A DNA stretch of 56,837 bases from Acidimicrobiaceae bacterium (GCA_025464005.1 JAODBO010000014.1:1-56837); one strand, 5' to 3'. Shown: positions 1 through 9,199, counted from the first letter of the stretch. A program made the numbers and translations. The notes: generated by a model not told the origin, from the letters alone.

Positions 1-669
1 GGCATCCCATTCGGCAACGCGATGCTGAAGAACGGGTAGAACTACGTCGGCGAGCCCTCCTCCGTGCTGTTCCCCCGATCGAGGCTCGCGCCCAGTGACT
101 TCTCGGCACTGGCGGGTACGACCTATACCTCCCTGCTGGACATCTCCAGCTGGCTCTCCCTGCTAGCGCGCGGCCAGTTCGCGTACATCGCCGAGCCGCT
201 CTCCGAGGTGCGCATACACCCGGGCCAGGAGGGGCAGGCTCTCGGTGCCATCCGTGAAGATCTCGAATGGCTTCGCGCCGCGCATGAGTCGCGAAGCCTC
301 GGCTACCTCGCGGATCCGGCAGAGGAGGCGGCCTCCCTCTCCGTGCTCGTCGACCGACTCGTCACCTCGGCTCTAGAGGCACCCGGCGTCGAGGCAGCAG
401 CCGTCTGGGACGCCGTTCAGCGCGCCGTCGGGCGCGTGGCGCAGATCAGCGCCTCGTCGCCGAATGAGTCGCCGGGGCGCGTCGCCGAATCGATCCGGAC
501 CTACGCCCGGGCGCTCCTCGGAAGCGCCCTGCGCGCGCCAGCCGGAGAGGCGGCAGAGGTCATGGCGATCCTCCAGGGAGTCTTGGAGGGAGCGGCCGAG
601 CGATCGAGGTTGACCTCTGCCGCCTCGTCGGGGAACTCCTCGGAAGTCGTCGAGCGCTCGGTAGCGTGA
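1..669 (+). pseudogene. Remnant of a family 2 glycosyltransferase (3' part, in-frame stop)
   Basis: The frame is open from base 1 except for a TAG at 37-39. Residues after the stop (NYVGEPSSVLF) align with LNWIGEPSNILI of the intact family 2 glycosyltransferase on the opposite strand (699-1646), so the stop falls at a Leu position; TTG to TAG would be one base change. The next lines (a Leu-Asp-x-x-x-W stretch, then HPGQ) match the C-terminal half of such enzymes. A GTG at 64 opens a 201-codon frame, but a product starting there would lack the nucleotide-sugar binding half. The 5' part lies outside the window. A sequencing error, or a window edge inside a decayed paralogue, are both possible. 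Confidence 0.6.
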
Positions 670-698
670 GGGCTTGAACGCCTGGCGCTCGAAAGGCC

Positions 699-1646
699 TC
701 AGGCCGCGTTGCTCCGCACGCGCTCGCCGATGATCTCATACGCGTGGTCGAGCACCTTGCGAAACGCGGCCGAATAGAACTGCCCCGCCGCGTCGGGCGC
801 ATTGCCCAGGTCGATGAAGTCGGCGAGCTCCGGGAGCTGAGCGACGCACCTTCTATATTCGGCGTGGTTGATCGCGATCGCGTGGCTACATGAGTCCGTG
901 CTGAGGTGGCCCTGGTCAGCGGCCCAGCGGGCGATGAGCTCGAACTCGAACAGCCCAGCAGATCGAACGGTGGACGACTGACCGCTCGTCTGGCTCGCGT
1001 GTCGCCGGAACGCCGAGCTTCGATAGCCGAGGCCGACGATCTTGTGACCGTTGTGCGCGAAGTTCGAGTACAGCGCGACGTCGGTCAAGCTGCGAAGCCG
1101 GTAGCCATCGATCCCGAAGGGATTCGACATCGACGCGAGCGTCTCCGCGTCGATCAGGATGTTGCTCGGCTCGCCGATCCAGTTGAGCGCTCGGCCGACA
1201 ACTTGCTCGAAGAACATATCGCCGGTCAACTGCACGACTTCCCCGGCGGCGAGCGCGGAATCCGTCGGCTGCACCCGTCCCACGCCGTCGACGATGTGGC
1301 GTTCGTGGAAGGCCAGCTTCGCCCCCAACTGATCGGCAGCTGTGCACAGCAGCTCGATGGAGCGCGGCAGCAGGAAGTCGTCGTCGAAGAGGAACTTGAT
1401 GTACTTCCCCGTCGCCTGAGCCAGGAGAAAGTCACGATTCGCCCCGGGCTGGCGGGGCGTCGGGTTGCGCCCGAAGCGAATCCTTGGGTCGTCCCATTTC
1501 GCGACCACTGACGCCACGTCGTCGTTCGGGCAATCGTCACCTATGAGGAGCTCGAAGTCTCCGAAGGTCTGTGCGAGCGCGCTGGCGATGCAGGTGTCTA
1601 GATAGTCAGGCCGGTACGCGGGCACGAGCACGGAAACCTTAGGCAC
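699..1646 (-). CDS. Family 2 glycosyltransferase (GT-A fold)
   Basis: 315-aa enzyme expected to transfer a sugar from a nucleotide-sugar donor. The N-terminus (MPKVSVLVPAYRPDYLDTCI) is the standard GT2 opening, LLIGDDCPND is the first acidic motif, and FLFDDDFLLP near residue 85-95 is the metal-binding DXD region. It is the last gene of a four-gene minus-strand operon (two aminotransferases, WbqC-like protein, this enzyme), 15 nt after the WbqC gene. That operon carries a sigma28-like promoter and lies beside flhA, so a role in flagellin or other surface glycosylation is inferred. The acceptor is unknown. Confidence 0.85.
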   Translation of the reverse strand: MPKVSVLVPAYRPDYLDTCIASALAQTFGDFELLIGDDCPNDDVASVVAKWDDPRIRFGRNPTPRQPGANRDFLLAQATGKYIKFLFDDDFLLPRSIELLCTAADQLGAKLAFHERHIVDGVGRVQPTDSALAAGEVVQLTGDMFFEQVVGRALNWIGEPSNILIDAETLASMSNPFGIDGYRLRSLTDVALYSNFAHNGHKIVGLGYRSSAFRRHASQTSGQSSTVRSAGLFEFELIARWAADQGHLSTDSCSHAIAINHAEYRRCVAQLPELADFIDLGNAPDAAGQFYSAAFRKVLDHAYEIIGERVRSNAA

Positions 1647-1661
1647 TGCGACGCTCCTCTC

Positions 1662-2396
1662 CTAGCAGGCAAGTGCGGCATCGGCCGCGATGCAGCGGGC
1701 GCCCGCGATGGCGGCGCGCACTGCTGTGGGGTCGTTCCACATGAGGACATCGAGGACAGATAGCTGCGGCTCGAACTCATACGGCGCCGTCTCGTAGACG
1801 AACGGCGGCTGTTCGAGAAAGCTGAGGCGAACGCCGTGTGACGCGAACTCCTCCGGATCGAACAGCCCACGTCCGCCGATCGGGTTGCAGTACTCGTCGG
1901 CACCGAGCACGCTGGCAATCGCCGGTGCCCAGCCCCCCGGGTGATCGATCGTCGGAAGCTCGAGGTCGAGCGCCGAGCACACGGCCGGGCGGAAGTCGAC
2001 GCCGATGTACTCGCACACCTCCGATATCCCTCGGACGTTGACCGCCACGAGCGAGTGCTCGGACGGCTCGCCGAGCGAGGCCTCGAGAATCGCCTCCACC
2101 TCGCGCCAGTACGGTGCCTTGTGGCGGTAGTGGCTGACCTTGCCGAGCAGCGTCGTCAACGCGCTCGCCGGATCGGCCAACCGTGCCTCGGCGATCGAGA
2201 TGGACCGAGAGGAGTTCTCGAGAGTTACGCCCACCCAGTTCCAGCCCTCGCGCGGATGTAACACGCGGTTGCGGTTCATCCAGGTCTTCGGCGTGTACTG
2301 CGTGACGTCGAAGACCACCCATTCGTCGCAGTGGTCGATGAGCGAGAAGTAGCCGAGGTGGGGGAAGAAATACGGCTGCATGATGCCGAGTCGCAT
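1662..2396 (-). CDS. WbqC-like family protein
   Basis: 244 aa. The N-terminus (MRLGIMQPYFFPHLGYF, then a DEWVVFDVTQYTP segment and NRNRVL) is characteristic of the WbqC-like family (Pfam PF08889), found in O-antigen and nucleotide-sugar gene clusters. Its biochemical reaction is not firmly established; an acyl- or amino-sugar modification step is often proposed. The gene starts 1 nt after the stop of the DegT aminotransferase (2398-3603), so the two are probably translationally coupled. This supports a shared path that makes an N-modified amino sugar. Confidence 0.85.
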   Translation of the reverse strand: MRLGIMQPYFFPHLGYFSLIDHCDEWVVFDVTQYTPKTWMNRNRVLHPREGWNWVGVTLENSSRSISIAEARLADPASALTTLLGKVSHYRHKAPYWREVEAILEASLGEPSEHSLVAVNVRGISEVCEYIGVDFRPAVCSALDLELPTIDHPGGWAPAIASVLGADEYCNPIGGRGLFDPEEFASHGVRLSFLEQPPFVYETAPYEFEPQLSVLDVLMWNDPTAVRAAIAGARCIAADAALAC

Positions 2397-2397
2397 C

Positions 2398-3603
2398 TCA
2401 GGCTCCGACGCGAGAGGTGAGCGCTTGCGCGTGGGTCTGCACTGCAGCGATCAGCTCGGCGATCGCTGCAGTCGCGCCGGGCATCACGAGCGCGCCGATC
2501 GGGAGCTGCAGCAGCCTCGCCGACAGTCGATCGGTGTGCGGGAGCACTCGGGATGCGCCACCCTGGTCGTCGCAGTACGGGGTGGTCCGGTGAATGCCCG
2601 GATGGAAGTACCGGCGCGCGACGACGTTCTCGCCGTGCAACACCCTGAGGAGCTCGTCCCGATGCAAGCCGAACTCGTCCTCGTCGACCTCGACCACGAC
2701 GTACTGGTAGTTGGACTGATCCACACCGGCGGGCGCGATCACCCGTACACCCGGCGTCCCGGCGAGGCCCTCCTCGTAGGTACGAAACAGGTGCTCGTTG
2801 TTCGAACGGTTCGAGGGGAAGTCCTCGAGGCTCATCAGAGCGATCGCCGCCTGCGCCTCGGAGAACCGGCCGTTGCTCGTCACCGGAACCTCGACCGGCC
2901 TCCCGGCGCCATAGCTGCTTCTGATGTTCCTGAGCCGTGCCGCGAGCGCGTCGTCGTTCGTGCAGACGCACCCGCCCTCGGTGGCACTGAGGGCCTTGGT
3001 GGCATGGAACGAGAACACCTCGGCGCTCCCGAAGCCGCCAAGGGGACGGCCGGCGACGGTCACGCCACTGCCGTGCGCGGAGTCGAAGAAAAGGGTCAGA
3101 TCCTCCTGCAGTGCGAAGCGTTCCATGGCTGCCGGGTCACAGCATCCGCCCCACAGGTTCACTCCAAGGATCCCGGTTACATCCTCGTCGAGGACGGCTC
3201 CGACGTGCTCCGGCGTGACCTGGTGCGTGTGGGGGTCGACATCGCAGAACACGACCTCCAGTCCTGCCCACGTAAGTGCTTGCGCGCTCGCGACGAAGCT
3301 GAAGCTCGGCACGACGACCTTGCCTCGCAGTCCGAGCGCCTTGGCGGTCATGAGGAGCCCGATAGTCGCGTTCGTGACCGTGACGACGTGCTTCACGCCA
3401 TAGAACTGACTGAGCCGGTCCTCGAGCTCTTGGGCGAGCGGACCGTGGTTGGTGTACCACCCGCGGTCGAAGATGGCGCGCATCGCCGCCTCATAACGTT
3501 CCCATGCGGGAAAGTAGAGCTGGCCGACCGGGATCGGCTCCTCGAAGCGCGGCGCGCCTCCGAGCAACGCGAAGTCGCCGGGGACCTGCTTGAACGATGT
3601 CAT
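2398..3603 (-). CDS. DegT/DnrJ/EryC1 family sugar aminotransferase (first copy)
   Basis: 401 aa, PLP-dependent fold type I. Family members transaminate keto-sugars on nucleotide carriers. The Schiff-base lysine is expected at K203 within FSFHATKALSATEGG; D174 in LFFDSAHG should contact the PLP ring nitrogen. The start codon overlaps the stop of the second aminotransferase gene by 4 nt (3600-3603). The two paralogues are clearly different in sequence, so they probably act on different keto-sugars or positions rather than being a recent duplication. Confidence 0.9.
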   Translation of the reverse strand: MTSFKQVPGDFALLGGAPRFEEPIPVGQLYFPAWERYEAAMRAIFDRGWYTNHGPLAQELEDRLSQFYGVKHVVTVTNATIGLLMTAKALGLRGKVVVPSFSFVASAQALTWAGLEVVFCDVDPHTHQVTPEHVGAVLDEDVTGILGVNLWGGCCDPAAMERFALQEDLTLFFDSAHGSGVTVAGRPLGGFGSAEVFSFHATKALSATEGGCVCTNDDALAARLRNIRSSYGAGRPVEVPVTSNGRFSEAQAAIALMSLEDFPSNRSNNEHLFRTYEEGLAGTPGVRVIAPAGVDQSNYQYVVVEVDEDEFGLHRDELLRVLHGENVVARRYFHPGIHRTTPYCDDQGGASRVLPHTDRLSARLLQLPIGALVMPGATAAIAELIAAVQTHAQALTSRVGA

Positions 3604-4844
3604 TGCGGCCGCAATGCCTCATCGAGCACCGTCGCGTGCTGGTAGATGAAGGCGAGGAGCGACACGACGCGCTCGACGGCGCCTTCGGACACGCGCGATC
3701 CGGATGGGAGCAGCATGAACCGTTCGGCGAGGCGGTCCGTGACCGGCAGCGGTCCGAACTCGGTCGGGTACGAAGCCATCTTCTGGTGAAGCGCCGGTGA
3801 GTAGTACGCCCGGGCGAGGACGCCTTCGGCGTGCAGCACGTCGAGTGTGACGGATCGGCTTAGCGGCCAGTCGTCGAGCAGCTCGACGACGATGTTCTTG
3901 TACGAGCACCGCTCGGACTCGTCGAACTCGAGCAGGCGCACACCCGAAAGGCCGCGGAGAGCCGTTCGGTAGGTCGCGTAGCGCATCTGGTGCTCGACCA
4001 CCTGCGCGTCGAGCTCCTCCAGGCTCGCCAGCGCCATTGCCGCGTGCACCTCGTTCAGCTTGGCGTTGATTCCGAAGCACTCGACGTTGTCGTGGCCCTT
4101 GAACCCGAAGCCGCGCTGGATCGAGAGGAGCGCGGCGAGCTCTTCGTCGTCGGTCGTGAGATAACCGCCTTCGAAGCCGTTGATCAGCTTGCTCGCATGC
4201 AGGGAGAACACCTCTGCCGCGCCGAACGAGCCGACCTTGCGTCCCCTATAGGACTCATAACAGGATTCGACGGCGTCGATCAAGAGCGGCACCCCCCGTG
4301 CAATCGCGAGCTGCTCCAGCTCGTCAGCCGCGCAGCAGTTGACGATGGGGTGCACCCCGAGCAGCAGTGCGGTCTCATCTGTGACACAGGGTGCGGCCGT
4401 CTCGGCGCTCATGGCCAGGGTCGAAGCATCGACCTCGCAGTAACGCGGCACGAGGCCTGTCCAGGCCACGACGTCGGCCATGCGCCGGTAGGTGAGGGAC
4501 GGCATCACCACCTCGCGCCGGTTGGGGACGGCGAGCGCCCGGACCGCCAGCACGAGTGCCCAGAAGCCGCTGGCGAAGCTCACGCAGTACCGCGTGCCGT
4601 GGAACTCCGCCAAGCGCCGCTCCAGCTCACGACTGACCGGTCCCGTGTTGGTGTAGCGGTGTGCGTCGTAGAAGACCCGCGAGTGGGACAGGAAGGCGTC
4701 GACGTCGGGCTTCGCCAGATTCGAGGCGGAGACTGGCGGCGCGAACAGTGGCCGGCCGCCGAGCACGGCGAGGTCTGCTGGTAGCTCCTTCACTGGCAAC
4801 GTGGCCGACGAGCCATGGCGGGGATGCGCCTGCAATGTCGTCAT
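3600..4844 (-). CDS. DegT/DnrJ/EryC1 family sugar aminotransferase (second copy)
   Basis: 414 aa. PLP lysine expected at K219 in FSLHASKLINGFEGG and the PLP aspartate at D190 in LLIDAVES. It is the first gene of the minus-strand sugar operon. A sigma28-like promoter (4886-4914) sits 41 nt upstream of the ATG, with AAGGGA as a plausible though distant ribosome site. The product would make an amino sugar precursor; the substrate cannot be read from sequence. Co-transcription with WbqC and GT2 genes and the flagellar-type promoter argue for flagellin glycan synthesis. Confidence 0.9.
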   Translation of the reverse strand: MTTLQAHPRHGSSATLPVKELPADLAVLGGRPLFAPPVSASNLAKPDVDAFLSHSRVFYDAHRYTNTGPVSRELERRLAEFHGTRYCVSFASGFWALVLAVRALAVPNRREVVMPSLTYRRMADVVAWTGLVPRYCEVDASTLAMSAETAAPCVTDETALLLGVHPIVNCCAADELEQLAIARGVPLLIDAVESCYESYRGRKVGSFGAAEVFSLHASKLINGFEGGYLTTDDEELAALLSIQRGFGFKGHDNVECFGINAKLNEVHAAMALASLEELDAQVVEHQMRYATYRTALRGLSGVRLLEFDESERCSYKNIVVELLDDWPLSRSVTLDVLHAEGVLARAYYSPALHQKMASYPTEFGPLPVTDRLAERFMLLPSGSRVSEGAVERVVSLLAFIYQHATVLDEALRPQ

Positions 4845-4885
4845 CGTCGTCGACCCATCCCTTGTCCAGTGACCGAAGTGCGCTC

Positions 4886-4914
4886 CTAACGTCGGGGGCG
4901 GCGTTCAGGTTAAG
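4886..4914 (-). promoter_or_regulatory. Sigma28-like promoter of the aminotransferase operon
   Basis: Read on the minus strand: CTTAA, 16 nt, GACGTTAG. This matches the CTCAA/N16/GCCGWWAG pattern repeated elsewhere in the window with one change in each box. The predicted transcription start is near 4879, about 35 nt before the ATG at 4844. Confidence 0.6.
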
Positions 4915-4960
4915 GACCAGCGTGACTCGACCGACACAGCCGACACAGTGCCCGGTGGAA

Positions 4961-4989
4961 CTAAAGCGGGGCAGTTGGCGCGCCGTAAG
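4961..4989 (+). promoter_or_regulatory. Sigma28-like promoter of the methyltransferase gene
   Basis: CTAAA, 16 nt, GCCGTAAG on the plus strand. The -35 contains the classical TAAA. The predicted start is near 4996, leaving a leader of about 22 nt before the GTG at 5018. It is divergent from the promoter at 4886-4914, with about 50 bp between the two boxes. Confidence 0.7.
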
Positions 4990-5017
4990 ACGCACGTGCT
5001 GAGTACGAGCGTCCGGC

Positions 5018-5710
5018 GTGAACAGCTTTTCTAAATCCGATTACGAGTACTACCCGAGGACCCTTCCGTCCGAGGACTTCTGGGGCCAGGTGCGCCGCAC
5101 GGTCAACGGGCAGCCGGTCAGCGAGGAACAGATCCTCATGATCGTCGATTCCGTGAAGCAAGGCGTCCGCTTCGAGGATGGCGACGTGGTCCTCGATCTC
5201 GCGTGCGGCAACGGCGCGCTGTCTCGCTACTTCTTCGACTCCTGCTCCGCCCTGCTCGGCGTCGACCGCTCCGAGTACCTCATATCCGTGGCGAAGCAGC
5301 ACTTCGAGAAGGTCCCCCGCTACACCTTCCTCCATCGTGACGCGGCCGACTACGTCATGACCGAGGAAGAGCCGGAGCGGATCACCAAAGCCATCTGCTA
5401 CGGCAGCTTCTCGTTTTTCTCGCGCGACGACGGCGAGACCGTGCTCGCCGGTCTGCACGACCGATTCGTCAATCTCCGGCGCGTGTTCATCGGCAACCTG
5501 CCCGATCGAGACCGGTCTCAGCTGTTCTACGGCGACGCCGCCCCGGGGGCGGAGCTCGACGACCACAGCGCACAGATCGGCATCTGGCGAACGAAGGAGC
5601 AGTTCGAGCAGCTCGGCCACAAGACCGGCTGGAAGCTGACGTTCGGCGAGATGCCGGACGGTTTCTATGCCCGCCACTACCGCTACGACGCGCTCCTCGA
5701 GCGCGCCTGA
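5018..5710 (+). CDS. SAM-dependent methyltransferase (class I)
   Basis: 230 aa. Motif I is clear at residues 58-67 (VLDLACGNGAL), followed by LLGVDRS with the acidic residue that binds the SAM ribose. The substrate is not evident; similar proteins occur in polysaccharide and antibiotic sugar clusters. The GTG at 5018 is chosen because the predicted transcription start is just upstream and the motif spacing is normal. It is transcribed divergently from the sugar aminotransferase operon, both from sigma28-like promoters, so methylation of a flagellin-linked sugar is a reasonable guess. Confidence 0.8.
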   Translation: MNSFSKSDYEYYPRTLPSEDFWGQVRRTVNGQPVSEEQILMIVDSVKQGVRFEDGDVVLDLACGNGALSRYFFDSCSALLGVDRSEYLISVAKQHFEKVPRYTFLHRDAADYVMTEEEPERITKAICYGSFSFFSRDDGETVLAGLHDRFVNLRRVFIGNLPDRDRSQLFYGDAAPGAELDDHSAQIGIWRTKEQFEQLGHKTGWKLTFGEMPDGFYARHYRYDALLERA

Positions 5711-5751
5711 GTGGCGCCCGACAGAGCGGCTCACCGGTGCATGGCCCGCAG

Positions 5752-5780
5752 CTCAACAACCTTGCGATAGGGGCCGTTAG
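5752..5780 (+). promoter_or_regulatory. Sigma28-like promoter of flhA
   Basis: CTCAA, 16 nt, GCCGTTAG, matching the window consensus closely. The predicted start near 5787 gives a leader of about 60 nt to the flhA ATG at 5847. Confidence 0.7.
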
Positions 5781-5846
5781 AGCCGCCGTGCCCAGCACGA
5801 ATCTGACTGATCTCCGCCGCCTTGCGCGCGGCCTCGGCGGGCGCGC

Positions 5847-7919
5847 ATGACCACGCGGCACAAGATCGGGCTCTTCGGGGTCCCGGCGGCGGTCATCGTC
5901 ATCATCGTGATGCTGGTCGTCCCGCTGCCGTCGTTCCTCCTCGACCTGCTGATCACGGTCAACATCTCCGCCGCTCTCGTCGTGCTGCTCATGACGATGC
6001 ACGTCGACCGGGCCCGCGACTTCTCCGGCTTCCCGTCGCTGTTGCTGATCGCCACGATGTTCCGCCTGGCGATCAACGTGAGCGTGACCCGCCTCGTGCT
6101 CCTCCACGGCTACGCCGGCGCGGTGGTCCAGAGCTTCGGCAGCTTCGTCATCGGCGGGCAGGCCGTCGTGGGGATCGTCGTGTTCCTGATCCTGATCATC
6201 ATCCAGTTCGTCGTCGTTACGAGCGGCGCAGGGCGTGTGTCGGAGGTCTCGGCCCGCTTCTCGCTCGACGCGATGGGACCGAAGCTCATCGCCATCGACG
6301 GTGAGCTGAACACCGGGCTGATCGACGAGAAGGAAGCCCGTCGTCGCCGAAAGGAGATCGACGAGACCTCCGAGTTCTACGGGAACATGGACGGCGCCAG
6401 CAAGTTCGTCCGAGGCGACGCCATCGCCGCGCTCATCATCACGGTCATCAACCTGTTCGGCGGGTTCCTCATCGGCGTGCTCCAACGCCACCTTTCGATG
6501 AGCCAGGCCGTGCACACCTACTCGATCCTGTCCATCGGCGACGGGCTCGTGTCGCAGATCCCCGCACTACTGCTGTCGATCTCCACCGGCCTCATCGTCA
6601 CACGTGGCGCCAACCGCGAGGACGGCGACTTCGGCAACGACATCCTCGACCAGTTCCGCGCACAGCCGCGCACCCTGCAGATCGCAGGTGCGGCGATGAT
6701 CCTTCTCGCGATCGTGCCGGGCCTTCCCCACCTGCCGTTCTTCATCGTCGGCTGCATATTGATCCTGCTCTCGACGCGGCTGCGCCGGTCGAACGAGGAC
6801 CTGGCGCGACGCACCACCAAGGCCGAGGAGGACGCCATCGTGCCGGTGGCGACCGACACGCCACAGGCGCTCGCGAGCGAGATGCGCGCGGAGCGCCTCG
6901 AGCTCGAGCTGGCGGCCAATGTGACACCGCTCGCCGACCCGGCCCATGGGGGGGACCTGCTCGAGCGGGTCCGGGGACTGCGCCGCAAGGTGGCGCTCGA
7001 GCGCGGCTTCGCGATCCCCACGGTCCGTACGCACGACAACATCAACCTCCCACCGAACACCTACGCGATCCGCGTGAACGGCGTCGAGGTCGCCCGGGGT
7101 GAGGCGCACCCGGCGCGCATGCTCGCGATCGGCCCGGGCATCGATCTGCTCAACGGGATCGCCACGACCGAGCCGGCGTTCGGGCTCCCGGCCAAGTGGA
7201 TCCCCGCCGAGACCCGCGAGCACGCGATCGCCGTGGCAGGGATCACCCCCATCGACCCTTCCTCCGCGATCATCACGCACCTCGCCGAGGTGGTCACCCA
7301 GCACGCCTCCGAGCTGCTCTCCGTCCAGCAGGTCCAGATCCTCCTCGATGCGGCGAAGGCGACGGACCCAGCTGCCATCGAGGAGATGAAGCTCGCACAG
7401 GTCTCACTCGTGGAGCTCCATCGAGTGCTCGCGTCGCTCGTGGAGGAGGGCGTGCCCATCATCGACTTCGTGCGCATAGTCGAGGCGATCACGGGCCGGT
7501 CGCGCCAGCCCAACAAGAGCCACGAGGCGCTCGTCGAATCCGCCCGAGCGGCACTCGGACCGATGATCAGCGCCGCGCATGCCCGCAACGGCAGGCTCGC
7601 GGCCATCACCATCGATGCAGCGTTCGAACAGGTGCTCGTCTACAGCGTTCGCGTCACCGACACGGGATCGATCCTCGGCGTCGAGCCCCAAGTGACGGAG
7701 CTGCTTGTCGGTGAGACGAGGTCGATCTACGACGCCGGGACGCGGTCCGGCCGAGAGCCCGTGCTCGTCGTCGGTTCCGTCCTACGACCGGCACTGGCAA
7801 GGCTGTTCGCCGCCGCCATCCCACGCCTCGCAGTCATGTCGGTGAACGAGATCGGACGCCAGGTACAGCTCGAGCGGATAGGAGTGGTGACAGGTGTCAG
7901 CGCAACAGCTGGTATTTGA
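5847..7919 (+). CDS. flhA: Flagellar type III export gate protein FlhA
   Basis: 690 aa, the usual FlhA length. FlhA forms the nonameric export gate of the flagellar type III apparatus; its cytoplasmic domain docks chaperone-substrate complexes. The N-terminal half has about eight membrane segments (the first around residues 10-28), the family signature RFSLDAMGPK begins at residue 137, and the cytoplasmic domain covers roughly residues 340-690. ATG is chosen by the membrane-segment start and the promoter at 5752. It overlaps the next gene by 26 nt. No flhB, fliP, fliQ or fliR is present, so the export genes are split in this genome. Confidence 0.95.
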   Translation: MTTRHKIGLFGVPAAVIVIIVMLVVPLPSFLLDLLITVNISAALVVLLMTMHVDRARDFSGFPSLLLIATMFRLAINVSVTRLVLLHGYAGAVVQSFGSFVIGGQAVVGIVVFLILIIIQFVVVTSGAGRVSEVSARFSLDAMGPKLIAIDGELNTGLIDEKEARRRRKEIDETSEFYGNMDGASKFVRGDAIAALIITVINLFGGFLIGVLQRHLSMSQAVHTYSILSIGDGLVSQIPALLLSISTGLIVTRGANREDGDFGNDILDQFRAQPRTLQIAGAAMILLAIVPGLPHLPFFIVGCILILLSTRLRRSNEDLARRTTKAEEDAIVPVATDTPQALASEMRAERLELELAANVTPLADPAHGGDLLERVRGLRRKVALERGFAIPTVRTHDNINLPPNTYAIRVNGVEVARGEAHPARMLAIGPGIDLLNGIATTEPAFGLPAKWIPAETREHAIAVAGITPIDPSSAIITHLAEVVTQHASELLSVQQVQILLDAAKATDPAAIEEMKLAQVSLVELHRVLASLVEEGVPIIDFVRIVEAITGRSRQPNKSHEALVESARAALGPMISAAHARNGRLAAITIDAAFEQVLVYSVRVTDTGSILGVEPQVTELLVGETRSIYDAGTRSGREPVLVVGSVLRPALARLFAAAIPRLAVMSVNEIGRQVQLERIGVVTGVSATAGI

Positions 7920-9195
7920 AGGGCCCGATCCCGAACAGCTGCTCATCGAGGCATGGGCCAAGCTCGGGACCGGTGTGCGCATCAGCGAGCCGGTGCGCGT
8001 CCGCAAGGGCGGCTTCCTCGGCTTCTTCGCCAAGCTCCACTACCGGATAGAGGTCGAGCCGGTGGTGCCCGCACCAAGAGACGTGAGAACCGCCGCCGCG
8101 ACCTCCGCCGGCATGTCAACGAGCGCCGCTGTCGGCGCCATGTCGGTCGGCGCCTCCCACCCGAGCGGAGCCTCCACCTCCGATGCGCTGGACAGGCTCG
8201 TGGATGCGACCGAGGACGTGTTCGAGCTCCGTGGCGCCGAGCGGCGCTCGTTCGACCAGGTCCTCGAGGTTGTGGCGAGCTCGCTCGGAGACGAGCCGGC
8301 CGCATTCGCCACGTCCACTTCCACGATCGCCGCGGCGCCGAAGCCACCCGCTCCTCGTAGCCGGATCAGCCGCGCCGAAATGGACCCGCCCCTCGAGGCC
8401 GTCCGCTACTGGGCCGACGCACCACTCGCCGCCGCCGTCGAGCTCACGGCGAGGGACAGCCACGACGTCGAGAGCGGTTACGCCGCGCGTAGCGCACCTG
8501 AGGTCGTGACAAGCGAGCGACCTCGGCGGAGCCACGGATCGGCCGAGCAGCTCGTAGCCGTGGGATTTCCAGCTTCGCTCCTCGCGCGCGCCCTCGAGCC
8601 GACCCAAGGCCAGAGCTACGCCGAGGCTGTCTTCGCTCTTGCACCTGTCGCACGCCCCCTCCCCGACGTGCCCGGTGCCCTGATAGCGGTGCTCGGCGAG
8701 CTGGGCGAAGCGCTCGAGGTTGCCGGGGGTATCGTCGACGACCTCGGCCTAGAAGAGACGGAGATCGCCGTGGCGAGCCCCCGAGCGCCCGACTTCGCGC
8801 TTCCCTCGCACCTCCTCGTGAACGACGCCAAGCGCGCGGCCGCCCTGTCCCCAGGATGGCGTCGTGACTGCGTGGCAGTCGTCGTCGTCGACTGCGCGGG
8901 GCCCGAGTCGACGACGGCTTGGGTGCGAACCATGCTGCGATCGCTTAGACCGACGGCCACCTGGTCCCTAGCGAGCGCCACGAGTAAGAGCGAGGACGTC
9001 GCCCACTTCGTCGACTCGATCGGCGGGGTGGACGCCATCGTCCTCGCAGACCTGGACGCGACGGTGACCCCCGCGGCCATCCTCGCCACCGGGATCCCCG
9101 TCGCCCGCCTCGACGGAGAGCCCGCCACGCCCGCTGCGTGGGTCGATGCCGTCACGAGCCACCTCTCGATGGCGACGCGCACTGGGGGCGAGTAG
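7894..9195 (+). CDS. FlhF-like protein with a degenerate SRP-GTPase domain
   Basis: 433 aa. The N-terminal part (RISEPVRVRKGGFLGFFAK, residues 30-47) resembles the FlhF N-domain. A variable linker follows, then a domain with the order of an SRP-family GTPase: VVVVDCAGPES (329-339) for the DTAGR G3 motif, ASATSKSEDV (360-369), LADLDAT (384-390) for the TKLD G4 motif, and TGIPVARLDGEP (399-410) for the conserved TGxPxxYLxxGQ closing loop. The P-loop position (265-281) reads AVLGELGEALEVAGG with no GKT, so GTP binding is unlikely. Overlap with flhA, a GTG start and AGGAG just upstream support the call. FlhF normally fixes flagellar site and number at the membrane. Confidence 0.75.
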   Translation: MSAQQLVFEGPDPEQLLIEAWAKLGTGVRISEPVRVRKGGFLGFFAKLHYRIEVEPVVPAPRDVRTAAATSAGMSTSAAVGAMSVGASHPSGASTSDALDRLVDATEDVFELRGAERRSFDQVLEVVASSLGDEPAAFATSTSTIAAAPKPPAPRSRISRAEMDPPLEAVRYWADAPLAAAVELTARDSHDVESGYAARSAPEVVTSERPRRSHGSAEQLVAVGFPASLLARALEPTQGQSYAEAVFALAPVARPLPDVPGALIAVLGELGEALEVAGGIVDDLGLEETEIAVASPRAPDFALPSHLLVNDAKRAAALSPGWRRDCVAVVVVDCAGPESTTAWVRTMLRSLRPTATWSLASATSKSEDVAHFVDSIGGVDAIVLADLDATVTPAAILATGIPVARLDGEPATPAAWVDAVTSHLSMATRTGGE

Positions 9196-9199
9196 CCCT

